A stretch of 64,000 nt of DNA from Comamonas piscis. Its GTDB lineage: Bacteria; Pseudomonadota; Gammaproteobacteria; Burkholderiales; Burkholderiaceae_C. The translations under genes were made by a program, and so were the position numbers. Within the stretch, counting starts at the first letter, position 1; each line of letters starts with the position of its first letter. The notes under the pieces were generated by a model. The model saw only the letters and a program-made list of their open reading frames with translations. It was not told the origin of the DNA and made no database searches. The stretch is taken from contig NZ_CP058554.1 in NCBI RefSeq assembly GCF_014109725.1, forward strand, positions 4,774,001 through 4,838,000, in the 5' to 3' direction. Positions 33,015-41,170 of this stretch are shown here, piece by piece.

Positions 33015-33893
33015 ATGCCAGCGACCACTGCTTCGCCCTCTCAACGCCTGCTTGGCCTTCTGCGCCTGATGCGGCCACGCCAATGGATCAAGAACGGGTT
33101 TGTGCTGGCGCCGCTGGTGTTCACCGGCTCGTTCACCAACCCCCATGCCGTGGGCCAAGCGCTGCTGGCGATGCTGCTGTTTTGTGTCGCCTCTTCGGCC
33201 ACCTATATCGTCAATGATCTGCGCGATATCGAGCAAGACCGCAAGCACCCCCGCAAATCGCTGAGCCGACCGCTCGCCGCAGGCCTCGTCAGCGTGCGCC
33301 AGGCACTGCTGCTGCTGGTGGTGCTGTATGCACTGCTGCTGGCGGCATGGCCGTTTGCACCGCAGGTCTTGCAGGTGATTGCCGCCTACCTGGCGCTCAA
33401 CCTGGCCTACAGCTACTACCTCAAGCACCAGCCCGTTCTGGACATTTTCACGATCGCCATCGGCTTTGTGCTGCGGGTCTGGGGCGGCGCCCAAGCGCTG
33501 CAGGTGCCCATCAGCGCGTGGATGTTTGTCACCACCTTGTGCCTGGCGCTCTACCTGGCAGCCCTCAAGCGGCGGCAGGAGCTGCTGCATACGGGTACCG
33601 AGGCGCGGGCGGTTTTGCAGAAATACTCGGTGTCGCTGGTGGAGCGTTACGCAGAAATTGCCGCCACTGGCGCGTTGGTTTTCTACAGCATGTTTGTGAT
33701 GTCCGTCCGCCCGCAGCTGGTGGTGTCCATCCCACTGGTTCTGTTTGGCCTGTTTCGCTACTGGTATGTGGTCGAGAAGCTCGATGGCGGCGAGTCACCC
33801 ACCGATGCCTTGCTCAGCGATCTGCCGCTGCTGCTGACGGTGCTGGCCTGGGTGCTGGTCTGCCTGTGGGCGCTGGCTGGCCTGAAAGGATAA
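33015..33893 (+). CDS. Decaprenyl-phosphate phosphoribosyltransferase-like UbiA-family enzyme
   Basis: UbiA-superfamily membrane prenyltransferase most like the mycobacterial DPPR synthase, which joins PRPP to decaprenyl phosphate. The first Asp-rich motif reads VNDLRDIEQDRKHP (about residues 66-79) followed by LSRPLAAG, and the second region YSYYLKHQPVLDIFTIAIGFVLR is also of the DPPR-synthase type. About eight transmembrane helices in 292 residues. ATG at 33015 lies 4 bases after the previous stop; an earlier in-frame ATG would overlap it. The next gene encodes a PAP2-like protein 2 bases later, as would suit removal of the 5-phosphate. Confidence 0.82.
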   Translation: MPATTASPSQRLLGLLRLMRPRQWIKNGFVLAPLVFTGSFTNPHAVGQALLAMLLFCVASSATYIVNDLRDIEQDRKHPRKSLSRPLAAGLVSVRQALLLLVVLYALLLAAWPFAPQVLQVIAAYLALNLAYSYYLKHQPVLDIFTIAIGFVLRVWGGAQALQVPISAWMFVTTLCLALYLAALKRRQELLHTGTEARAVLQKYSVSLVERYAEIAATGALVFYSMFVMSVRPQLVVSIPLVLFGLFRYWYVVEKLDGGESPTDALLSDLPLLLTVLAWVLVCLWALAGLKG

Positions 33894-33895
33894 GC

Positions 33896-34333
33896 ATGGA
33901 TCTGTCCTATCTGCTGACCCCGCTGCTGGCCTGGCTGGTGGCCGGCTCGCTGAAGTTTTTGATCAACAGCTGCCGCGCGGGCAAGCCGGCCTTTGGCTTG
34001 ATCGGCTATGGCGGCATGCCCAGCAACCACAGCGCCATCGTCAGCAGCATGGCCGCGCTGGTGGCCCTCAAACACGGCATCGACCACCCGGCTTTCGGCG
34101 TCGCACTCACCCTGGCCTTCATCGTGGTGCTCGACGCCAGCAGCCTGCGCCGACAAGTGGGTAAACATGCGCAAGCCATCAACCGCCTGCATGACCGAGC
34201 CCCCGATGCAGCACCAAGCGCCACACCGCTGCGCGAACGCATGGGCCACAGCCTCGCCGAGATCTTCGGCGGCATCGTCTGCGGTATTGTGCTGGCCTGC
34301 GCGGTGTACGCCTGGATGCCGTTGTACGATTGA
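33896..34333 (+). CDS. Divergent PAP2 family protein (DUF212)
   Basis: A 145-residue membrane protein of the divergent PAP2/DUF212 family. The phosphatase-like motif is present as GGMPSNHSAIVSSMAAL (about 40-56), followed by SSLRRQVGKHAQAIN (about 82-96), a degenerate third motif. Three or four hydrophobic helices. ATG at 33896 follows the preceding stop codon by 2 bases; the longer open frame upstream is a shadow of the UbiA-type gene. By context it may dephosphorylate polyprenyl-phosphoryl-5-phosphoribose; this is inference, since family members are poorly characterised. Confidence 0.82.
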   Translation: MDLSYLLTPLLAWLVAGSLKFLINSCRAGKPAFGLIGYGGMPSNHSAIVSSMAALVALKHGIDHPAFGVALTLAFIVVLDASSLRRQVGKHAQAINRLHDRAPDAAPSATPLRERMGHSLAEIFGGIVCGIVLACAVYAWMPLYD

Positions 34334-34368
34334 CCTTTGCTTGCCTACGCCCCCTGCGACTTTTTCGT

Positions 34369-34848
34369 ATGCCATTGACCATCCGCCCCGCCACCATCGA
34401 CGACACCGACACCATCCTGCGCTTTGTGCGCGATCTGGCGGTCTATGAGAATGCCGAGCACGAAGTGCTCTCCACGCCCGCCCATGTCCACAAGACCATG
34501 TTCAGCGAGGGTGCCACCGCGCATGGCTTGATTTGCGAGCAGGACGGCCAGGCGGTGGGCTTTGCGGTGTATTTCTTCAACTATTCCACCTGGCAGGGGC
34601 GCAACGGCCTCTACCTGGAAGACCTCTACGTTGACCCCAGCCACCGTGGCAGCGGCGCCGGCAAAGCCTTGCTGCGCCATCTGGCGCGCATTGCCATCGA
34701 CAAGGATTGCGGGCGCTTTGAGTGGAGTGTGCTGGACTGGAACACCCCGTCCATCCAGTTCTATGACAGCTTGGGCGCCAAGCCGCAGAGCGAATGGATT
34801 CGCTACCGGATGACGGGTGAAGCGTTGGAGGCCTTTGCGAAAGCTTGA
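34369..34848 (+). CDS. GNAT family N-acetyltransferase
   Basis: A 159-residue GCN5-related acetyltransferase that transfers acetyl from acetyl-CoA to an unknown amine. The CoA-binding motif A is LEDLYVDPSHRGSGAGKALL (about residues 81-100), preceded by the beta-4 strand AVYFFNYSTWQGRNGLY. The last strands contain FEWSVLDWNTPSIQFYDSLGA, a pattern shared with spermidine/diamine (SSAT-like) acetyltransferases. ATG at 34369 gives the usual MPLTIRPA start. It lies 35 bases after the PAP2 gene on the same strand; whether they share a transcript is unclear. Confidence 0.88.
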   Translation: MPLTIRPATIDDTDTILRFVRDLAVYENAEHEVLSTPAHVHKTMFSEGATAHGLICEQDGQAVGFAVYFFNYSTWQGRNGLYLEDLYVDPSHRGSGAGKALLRHLARIAIDKDCGRFEWSVLDWNTPSIQFYDSLGAKPQSEWIRYRMTGEALEAFAKA

Positions 34849-34867
34849 TGCAAAGGCTCAGCCTGTA

Positions 34868-35177
34868 AGAACCTGTTCAAAGTCTCTACGCAGCCGCGTT
34901 GGAGTGCAATCGGGATGAGTTCGAAGCGATGGTCCACAGCTTGCACCGGGGTGCAAGCAAGGGCCAGCGCGAAGAAATCGCCCGATTTCACTCCAACCCT
35001 CCGGGACAGTGGCTTTGCGCTGCCCGGGTAGGGGCGCCCGGCTAGGGAGCGGTCTGCGTCGTTGCAAATCCTCGCAATAGCGCGGCTATTGCTGCGGTGT
35101 TGCGCGGCTAGGCGCCCCCCTCGCATCCCATCTCGCAAAGACACTGTCGCGGCGCGAGGAGGCTTTGAACAGGTTCT
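34868..35177. repeat. Long palindromic intergenic element B
   Basis: A 310-base non-coding element filling the gap between the convergent GNAT and kinase genes. It is bounded by exact 15-bp inverted repeats, AGAACCTGTTCAAAG (34868-34882) and its complement (35163-35177). Inside are two nested palindromic modules. The first pairs GTTGGAGTGCAATCGGG with CCCGATTTCACTCCAAC (16 of 17) around CTTGCACC-GG-GGTGCAAG. The second pairs GGGGCGCC with GGCGCCCC around the core GCAATAGC-GCG-GCTATTGC (35074-35092). The core matches element A. No open frame here resembles a protein. Confidence 0.75.
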
Positions 35178-35195
35178 AAGGGCTGAGCCGCCGCC

Positions 35196-36098
35196 TCAGA
35201 CTGCTGCAGGGTCAAAGTCCAGCTGGTAGTTTTGCGGGCCGCGCGCCGCAATCTTCAACGCGCCCATGCGGTTACCCAACTCTACGCAGCTATGCAGCGA
35301 GCGGCCCTGCTCCAGGCCCCAGAGCAAACCACCGCGCCAGGCATCGCCGCAGCCGGTGGGGTCCACCACCGCAGCGGCTTTGAGGCCCGGGACATGCGTG
35401 CGCTCGCCGTTTTCCCACAGCTCGCAGCCCTCGGCGCCCAGGGTCACCATCAGGCCTTGCACCTGGGTAGAGATCTCGGCAAACGACAGACCGGTGCGCT
35501 CGGTCAGCATCTTGCCTTCGTAGTCGTTCACGGTCACCCAGGTGGCCAGGCTGATGAAATGGCGCAGGTCATTGCCATCGAACATCGGCAGGCCTTGGCC
35601 CGGGTCAAACACAAAGGGGATGCCTGCGGCATGCAGCTGCTCCGCGTGCTGCAGCATGGCATCACGGCCATCGGGCGCCACGATGCCAATAGCAGCACCG
35701 CAGTCCTTGGTGATGGTGTTCTCATGAGCCTGCATCATCGCGCCGGGGTGGAAGGCGGTGATCTGGTTGTTGTCCATGTCGGTGGTGATCATGCACTGGG
35801 CGGTGTAATGGTCATCGAGCTTCTTGATAAAGCGGGTGTCGATACCCAGCTCCTTGAAGTGCGCGACATAGCCATCGCCATCATGGCCCACCACGGCCAT
35901 CGGCAGTGCCTGGCCACCCAGCAGATGTAGCGCATAGGCAATATTGCCAGCGCAGCCGCCAAAATCACGGCGCAGGGTGGGCACCAGGAAGGACACGTTC
36001 AGGATGTGGATCTGATCGGGCATGATCTGGTCGGCAAAGCGGCCCGAAAAGGTCATGATGTTGTCAAACGCGAGCGAGCCGCAAATCAGCGAAGCCAT
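35196..36098 (-). CDS. PfkB-family carbohydrate/nucleoside kinase
   Basis: Ribokinase-fold kinase of 300 residues; close relatives in Burkholderiales are usually labelled adenosine kinase or sugar kinase. Visible motifs are the N-terminal GSLAFDNIM, the substrate-side FGGCAGNIAYALHLLG and the C-terminal anion hole with catalytic Asp, VVDPTGCGDAWRGGLLWG, where Cys replaces the usual Ala/Ser of DPTGAGD. The open frame extends 108 bases upstream, but ATG at 36098 gives the standard MASLICGS start. It is followed on the minus strand by element B and preceded by the zinc-ribbon gene 26 bases away. Confidence 0.88.
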   Translation of the reverse strand: MASLICGSLAFDNIMTFSGRFADQIMPDQIHILNVSFLVPTLRRDFGGCAGNIAYALHLLGGQALPMAVVGHDGDGYVAHFKELGIDTRFIKKLDDHYTAQCMITTDMDNNQITAFHPGAMMQAHENTITKDCGAAIGIVAPDGRDAMLQHAEQLHAAGIPFVFDPGQGLPMFDGNDLRHFISLATWVTVNDYEGKMLTERTGLSFAEISTQVQGLMVTLGAEGCELWENGERTHVPGLKAAAVVDPTGCGDAWRGGLLWGLEQGRSLHSCVELGNRMGALKIAARGPQNYQLDFDPAAV

Positions 36099-36124
36099 GA
36101 AGCTGTTCTTTCTGTTATCAAATC

Positions 36125-37627
36125 TCAAGGGTAAAACGCAAGCACCCGGTAACCCACCACATCGCCGGCAGCCTCTGCCACCTGGATGACCATCTCCGCC
36201 GACCACTCGCCCTGCGGCTCCAGTGCTGGCGGCGCTTGCAGATCCTGTGGACTGAGCACGCGGCGCAGCACCAGTTTTTCTGCGGCATCGTTCAGGCTCA
36301 GCTCCAGCGAGGGAACGGCCACCGCATAGTCGGCGCTATTGCGCAAGACCACACGCAGCCGGAACTGGCGCGGCCCCACGGCATTGAAGCTGGTGCTGTC
36401 GATAGATACGGCCTGCAGCAGACGCGGTGGCGCGATCTCACAGCCGGCCAGCCGGCAGACCGCTTGCATCGCCGGCCGCCATTGCGGTTGGGCCTGGGCC
36501 AGGCGGTCACGCTGGGTGATCGCCACTTGCAGCAGCAAAGCCGCCAGCAGCAACACCGTCAGCAGCAGCGACAGCACCACCACCCCGGGCTTGCGCCAGA
36601 ATGCCTTGCGCTTGGCAGCGCGTACAAAACCAGGTTCGGCCGCGGCATCCATGCCCACAACAGCCGCCGCATCGGCAACCGCAGCATCGGCTGCCGCAAC
36701 CGACTCATCCATCTGCGCCACATAGTTGGTGGCTGCGGACAGCGAGGGCTCCACCTTGCCAGCGCCGAGTGTTCGGCCTGCCATCTCGGGCGCCAACAAA
36801 AGATCGTCGTCCTGCCGCGCCACCGGGGCGGAGATGATGGGATCGTGGGCGCTGCTCTGCCTCAAATAGGGTGGAGGTCCAGACCCTTGTTGGGTGTTGT
36901 CATTTTCTGCATCGACTGCAACAGGCGCAGTCGCTTCCTGAGCGGGTGGCGGAGGGGCCTCTTCCACTGGTGCTGGCGGTGGAGGCTCTACCGGCACAGG
37001 CACAGGCGCCTGCACGACAGGCTTCTGGCGCTCGGCCAGGGCTTCCAGCAAGCGTCCCTCTCGGGCTTGCAACTCCGCCAGGTCATCGGTGGCCGAACAG
37101 TCCACCCGGCTGCTGCGCAAGGATTCCGGGCGTTGGTCCGCCAGGGGTTGCCATTCACTCTCCAGACCGCTGCGGTCGGGAACCGAAGGCGCCGAGGCGG
37201 GTGGCGGCGCTTCTGGCTCATCCGCATAGGCCTGCATCCACGAGGAATCCACATAACCCGAATCCCCGCTCGCATTGGCACGGCGAGGAAACACCAGCAC
37301 CGACAGCTCAGGCACCTGGGCGTGCGGGTCGACTTGCAGCGAATTCTCCGTCCGCAACACCGCAGCGCCATGCTGGACAGGCTCGGGGCTGGGCGGGGCT
37401 ATGGCAGGCGGAGGCACCTGCTGCGGCGCCACGGCCAGGGCTTGCGCGGCGGCTGCTGTCTGCGGGCCAGCAGGCGTGGCCGCCGGCGCACCGGCTACCA
37501 GGTGCGTGAGCGCATCAAATACCGCCTTGCACTTGCCACAGCGCACCCAGCCATCGGAGATGCGCAATTGGTCATCCACCACCTTGAAGCGGGTCTGGCA
37601 CTGGGGGCAACGCGTTATCTGGCTCAT
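36125..37627 (-). CDS. Zinc-ribbon / DUF3426 membrane protein
   Basis: A 500-residue protein of unknown function with an MJ0042-type zinc ribbon at the N-terminus: C7-P-Q-C10 and C30-G-K-C33. A long Pro/Ala-rich low-complexity region follows (about 50-330, including PPPPAPVEEAPPPPAQE), then one transmembrane helix (GVVVLSLLLTVLLLAALLL, about 345-365) and a DUF3426 domain in the periplasm beginning near AMQAVCRLAGCEIAPPR. The zinc ribbon would stay in the cytoplasm. The gene follows prmA by about 25 bases, a conserved order in betaproteobacteria. Confidence 0.88.
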   Translation of the reverse strand: MSQITRCPQCQTRFKVVDDQLRISDGWVRCGKCKAVFDALTHLVAGAPAATPAGPQTAAAAQALAVAPQQVPPPAIAPPSPEPVQHGAAVLRTENSLQVDPHAQVPELSVLVFPRRANASGDSGYVDSSWMQAYADEPEAPPPASAPSVPDRSGLESEWQPLADQRPESLRSSRVDCSATDDLAELQAREGRLLEALAERQKPVVQAPVPVPVEPPPPAPVEEAPPPPAQEATAPVAVDAENDNTQQGSGPPPYLRQSSAHDPIISAPVARQDDDLLLAPEMAGRTLGAGKVEPSLSAATNYVAQMDESVAAADAAVADAAAVVGMDAAAEPGFVRAAKRKAFWRKPGVVVLSLLLTVLLLAALLLQVAITQRDRLAQAQPQWRPAMQAVCRLAGCEIAPPRLLQAVSIDSTSFNAVGPRQFRLRVVLRNSADYAVAVPSLELSLNDAAEKLVLRRVLSPQDLQAPPALEPQGEWSAEMVIQVAEAAGDVVGYRVLAFYP

Positions 37628-37652
37628 CGCAGTGGATTGTAGGGTCAGAAGC

Positions 37653-38573
37653 TCAGCGGCCTGCCTCGGCGGCGGAATCTGCCGCGCGCCGTGCTGTCAT
37701 CAGCACCCAACCGTCTTCGCTATCGGCCACTTCCAGCTGCAGATAAGGCGCATAGGCGGCCTTCAGCTCGTCGGTCTGGCGCTCCAAAATGCCTGCCAGC
37801 ACCAGATGGCCGCCGCTGGCAACATGGGCACACAGCAGCGGTGCCAGCACCTTCAGCGGAGTCGCCAGGATATTGGCCAGCACCGTCTGGTACTCGCCCT
37901 GGGCGGCATCGGGCAAACCGGCACGCAGCTGTACCCGGTTGGCCTGGGCGTTGTACTCGGTCGACTCCACTGCTGCGGTGTCGATGTCCACAGCGTCGAT
38001 ATCGACCGCGCCAAACTTGGCCGCACCAATGGCCAGGATGCCGGAGCCGCAACCGTAATCCAGCACACGACCCAGGTCTTGGCCTTCCGCACCGCGCTGC
38101 GCAATCCAGCGCAGGCACATGCGGGTGGTGGGGTGGGTACCCGTGCCAAAAGCCAGGCCCGGGTCCAGTCGGATGCTGCGGGTGGCAGCCTCGGGCAGTT
38201 CATGCCAGGTCGGCACGATCCAGAAATCCGGGGTGATATCGACGGGCGCAAACTGGGATTGGGTCAGGCGCACCCAGTCCTGCTCGGCCACCTCACGGAT
38301 ACCCAGCAGCTCGCAGCCTTCAAAGAAATCCTGCAACTGCAGCAGGCTCTGCGCTTCTTCCGCCGCAGCGCGCTGCGGGAACAGCGCCACCATGCGGCTG
38401 CGCTGCCAGCCACCTTTGGGCGGGGGCATGCCGGGCTCGCCAAACAAGGCCTGCTCGGCATCGGTCTGTGCATCGGCATCTTCGACCGACACGCTCAGCG
38501 CATCAAGCGCGTCCAGCGCTTCGCTCACGCTCTCGACCCGGTCTTCCGGGCACATCAGGCACAGTTCGTACAT
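37653..38573 (-). CDS. prmA: Ribosomal protein L11 methyltransferase
   Basis: Trimethylates lysines and the N-terminus of ribosomal protein L11 using SAM. The SAM site reads VLDYGCGSGILAIGAAKFGA (about 170-189) and the substrate-binding part shows GTGTHPTTRMCLRWI. The N-terminal 60-70 residues form the ribosome-docking domain, here with an acidic insert (SVSVEDADAQTDAEQ). 306 residues is normal. A terminator at 38593-38623 separates it from accC, so prmA may rely on readthrough or a promoter in the short gap. Confidence 0.93.
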   Translation of the reverse strand: MYELCLMCPEDRVESVSEALDALDALSVSVEDADAQTDAEQALFGEPGMPPPKGGWQRSRMVALFPQRAAAEEAQSLLQLQDFFEGCELLGIREVAEQDWVRLTQSQFAPVDITPDFWIVPTWHELPEAATRSIRLDPGLAFGTGTHPTTRMCLRWIAQRGAEGQDLGRVLDYGCGSGILAIGAAKFGAVDIDAVDIDTAAVESTEYNAQANRVQLRAGLPDAAQGEYQTVLANILATPLKVLAPLLCAHVASGGHLVLAGILERQTDELKAAYAPYLQLEVADSEDGWVLMTARRAADSAAEAGR

Positions 38574-38592
38574 GACAGGGTTTCCTTAATGC

Positions 38593-38623
38593 AAAAAGCT
38601 GGCATTCCCTTGGAAATGCCAGC
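38593..38623 (-). terminator. Intrinsic terminator after accBC
   Basis: On the minus strand, GCTGGCATT and AATGCCAGC form a 9-bp stem with an 8-base loop, followed by TTTTT. It lies 25 bases after the accC stop, between accC and prmA. Confidence 0.85.
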
Positions 38624-38648
38624 ATCTATCACGATGAAAGGGGGCGCA

Positions 38649-40004
38649 TCAACGCTTGCGCGCAGCCAGCCACTCTTCCAGATAGTGGATATTGGTGCCG
38701 CCGGCATTGAACTTGGCATCCACCATCAGCTCCGAATGCAACGGAATATTGGTCGAAATACCTTCGACCGCCGTCTCCATCAGCGCCGTACGCATGCGGG
38801 CAATCGCCTGCTCGCGGGTGTCACCATAAACGATCAGCTTGCCGATCATCGAGTCGTAGTTCGGTGGCACAAAGTAGTTGGCATACACGTGCGTATCCAC
38901 GCGCACACCAGGACCGCCGGGCATATGCCAGGTGGTGACCCGGCCGGGCGACGGGGTGAACTTGTAGGCATCTTCGGCGTTGATACGGCATTCGATCGCA
39001 TGACCGCGCATTTGCGCATTGATCTGGCGTTGCGTGAACGGCAGTTTTTCGCCTGCAGCCACCATGATCTGGGTGCCAACGATGTCCACACCGGTGATCC
39101 ACTCGGTCACCGGATGCTCCACCTGCACGCGGGTGTTCATCTCGATGAAGTAGAACTCGCCGTTTTCGTACAGGAACTCAAACGTGCCCGCACCGCGGTA
39201 GCCGATCTTCTTGCAGGCGGCCACGCAGCGGTCACCGATCTTCTCGATCAGGCGGCGTGGAATACCAGGCGCCGGCGCCTCTTCAATCACCTTCTGGTGG
39301 CGGCGCTGCATGGAGCAATCGCGCTCACCCAGGTAGACGGCGTTCTTGAACTTGTCGGCCATCACCTGAATTTCGATGTGGCGCGGGTTCTGCAGGTACT
39401 TTTCCATGTATACCGCAGGATTGCCGAAGGCCGCACCGGCTTCCGCCTTGGTCATCTGCACGGCATTGACCAGCGCTGCCTCGGTGTGCACCACGCGCAT
39501 GCCACGGCCGCCGCCGCCGCCAGCGGCCTTGATGATCACCGGGTAGCCAATCGCCTTGGCAATGCGGCGGATCAGTGCAGGATCGTCCGGCAGTTCGCCA
39601 TCGGAGCCGGGCACGCAGGGCACGCCCGCCTTGATCATCGCCTGCTTGGCCGAGACCTTGTCACCCATGATGCGGATGGACTCAGGCGTCGGACCAATGA
39701 ACTGGAAGCCGCTCTTTTCCACACGCTCGGCAAAGTCGGCGTTCTCGGACAGAAAGCCGTAACCGGGGTGGATCGCCTCGGCGTCCGTCACCTCGGCAGC
39801 CGAGATGATGGCAGGCATGTTCAGGTAGCTTTGGCCGGATGGAGCCGGGCCAATGCACACAGCCTCATCGGCCAGCTTCACATACTTGGCGTCGCGGTCC
39901 GCTTCGGAATAGACCATGACGGCCTTGATGCCCAGCTCGCGGCAAGCGCGCTGCACGCGCAGCGCGATCTCTCCACGGTTGGCAACCAGAATTTTCTTGA
40001 ACAT
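38649..40004 (-). CDS. accC: Acetyl-CoA carboxylase, biotin carboxylase subunit
   Basis: Carboxylates the biotin on AccB with bicarbonate and ATP, the first half-reaction of fatty acid synthesis. The start MFKKILVANRGEIALRV is diagnostic. The glycine-rich ATP loop KAAGGGGGRGMR, the catalytic-site EFLYENGEFYFIEMNTRVQVEHPVTE and IEEAPAPGI are all intact. 451 residues is the standard length. It follows accB by about 10 bases and is closed by a terminator, so accB-accC is a two-gene operon, as in most proteobacteria. Confidence 0.97.
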   Translation of the reverse strand: MFKKILVANRGEIALRVQRACRELGIKAVMVYSEADRDAKYVKLADEAVCIGPAPSGQSYLNMPAIISAAEVTDAEAIHPGYGFLSENADFAERVEKSGFQFIGPTPESIRIMGDKVSAKQAMIKAGVPCVPGSDGELPDDPALIRRIAKAIGYPVIIKAAGGGGGRGMRVVHTEAALVNAVQMTKAEAGAAFGNPAVYMEKYLQNPRHIEIQVMADKFKNAVYLGERDCSMQRRHQKVIEEAPAPGIPRRLIEKIGDRCVAACKKIGYRGAGTFEFLYENGEFYFIEMNTRVQVEHPVTEWITGVDIVGTQIMVAAGEKLPFTQRQINAQMRGHAIECRINAEDAYKFTPSPGRVTTWHMPGGPGVRVDTHVYANYFVPPNYDSMIGKLIVYGDTREQAIARMRTALMETAVEGISTNIPLHSELMVDAKFNAGGTNIHYLEEWLAARKR

Positions 40005-40014
40005 GGGCTAGGCC

Positions 40015-40461
40015 TTATTCAATGATGAACAGAGGCTGACCAAATTCCACGGCCTGGCCGTTCTCGCCCAAGATTTGCTTGATCGTGCCGGACTTGTCGG
40101 CTTCGATCTCATTGAGGATCTTCATCGCTTCAATAATGCACACGGTCTCGCCTTCCTTGACCTGGCTGCCGATTTCGACAAAAGCCTTGGCGCCGGGTGC
40201 AGACGAGCGGTAGAAGGTCCCGACCATCGGCGACTTGACCGTATGGCCCTGCACAACAGCAGGTGCAGCTTCGGCAGCGGCAGCAGGTGCAGCAGCAACG
40301 GGCGCTGCTGCAGGCAGGACGGGGGCAGCCATCATTTGCTGCACCACGGCGCCGCCGCCCTTCACAATGCGAACCTTGCCTTCTGCTTCGGTGATTTCCA
40401 ACTCCGAGACATTCGACTCGGACACGAGATCGATCAGGGTTTTCAGCTTGCGTAAATCCAT
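40015..40461 (-). CDS. accB: Acetyl-CoA carboxylase biotin carboxyl carrier protein
   Basis: Carries the biotin arm between the two half-reactions of acetyl-CoA carboxylase. The biotinylated lysine is K114 in IIEAMKILNEIEADKSG. The N-terminus MDLRKLKTLIDLVSESNVSELEI is the dimer/AccC-binding part, joined to the biotinyl domain by an Ala/Pro linker (about residues 45-70). 148 residues matches the family. The region upstream contains a striking inverted repeat (40482-40526), a candidate regulatory site for this operon. Confidence 0.96.
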   Translation of the reverse strand: MDLRKLKTLIDLVSESNVSELEITEAEGKVRIVKGGGAVVQQMMAAPVLPAAAPVAAAPAAAAEAAPAVVQGHTVKSPMVGTFYRSSAPGAKAFVEIGSQVKEGETVCIIEAMKILNEIEADKSGTIKQILGENGQAVEFGQPLFIIE

Positions 40462-40481
40462 GGGAGCTCCAACGGCTAAAA

Positions 40482-40526
40482 AATCAAACAGGGCGCAAAT
40501 TTACTCTAATTTCGCCCTATTTGATT
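40482..40526 (-). promoter_or_regulatory. Inverted repeat upstream of accBC
   Basis: AATCAAACAGGGCGCAAATT (40482-40501) pairs with AATTTCGCCCTATTTGATT (40508-40526), with one mismatch and one extra base, around a 6-base centre. It ends 21 bases before the accB start codon. It could be an operator or a hairpin in the accB leader. It lacks a T-run, so a terminator is unlikely. Confidence 0.55.
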
Positions 40527-40579
40527 CAATATCTTTGATTTTTGATCAACGGCAGCACTGCCGTCCCGGCTTGCACACC

Positions 40580-41164
40580 TTATAGACTTGCCCAATTTTG
40601 CAAGTCAGATGCAAGAAGTTGCCCCATTTTACGATGTTGAACCTCACCTTGCCTACCAAATACCACTGTGAACGGTAGGCCGCCCGCGGAATTGCCTAGA
40701 TCACGCGTCAGCTGGGTTCCGCTCAGCCCGGCGATGCCGACAGGGAAGGCCAGGGGCATGCGCTGCAGAAAACGCTGCACGGCAGCGTCCTGGTCCACCG
40801 CCAGACCCACCACCTGCCAGCCTTTTTCACGCTGCGCTTGGTAGAACTGGTTGAGCATCGGCAGCTCCTCAACACAGGGGGGACACCAGGTCGCCCAGAA
40901 ATTCAACAACAAGGGCTTGCCCTGGAAGGCCTGCATGCGCAGCTCGGACTGTCCGCCAGGCGCAGCAAAGGCCTGGCTCCACAGCCCTTCCATCGCCGGG
41001 CCATTGGGCTCCGCAAGGCGGTGCCGCCACCAGGCCCAGCCGGCTCCCGCAGCCAGCGCGGCAGCAGCTACGCCACCGGTCAACAGCCGCCGGCGGCTAG
41101 TGGCGGCAGGCTGCTGTGCTAGGGGTTGCGCTGCATCAACAGGCGCGCGTTCAGGTGTTGGCAT
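40580..41164 (-). CDS. TlpA/ResA-like thiol-disulfide oxidoreductase
   Basis: Periplasmic thioredoxin-fold protein anchored by its N-terminus. The active site is W93-C94-P-P-C97 in NFWATWCPPCVEELP, and the cis-proline region is GGLPFTVVF. The N-terminus contains TSRRRLLTGG followed by a hydrophobic Ala-rich helix (about 26-45), a possible Tat-type signal anchor. 194 residues. CPPC-type TlpA proteins usually act as reductants, for instance for apocytochrome or copper-site cysteines; the client here is unknown. It lies 6 bases after the upstream unknown gene and probably shares its transcript. Confidence 0.87.
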   Translation of the reverse strand: MPTPERAPVDAAQPLAQQPAATSRRRLLTGGVAAAALAAGAGWAWWRHRLAEPNGPAMEGLWSQAFAAPGGQSELRMQAFQGKPLLLNFWATWCPPCVEELPMLNQFYQAQREKGWQVVGLAVDQDAAVQRFLQRMPLAFPVGIAGLSGTQLTRDLGNSAGGLPFTVVFGRQGEVQHRKMGQLLASDLQNWASL

Positions 41165-41170
41165 GGGGCA

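Noticed and set aside
37275..40025. 916-codon plus-strand open frame across the zinc-ribbon, prmA and accC genes
   Set aside because: Three well-identified genes with proper starts lie on the opposite strand; the frame runs through their intergenic gaps and the accBC terminator.
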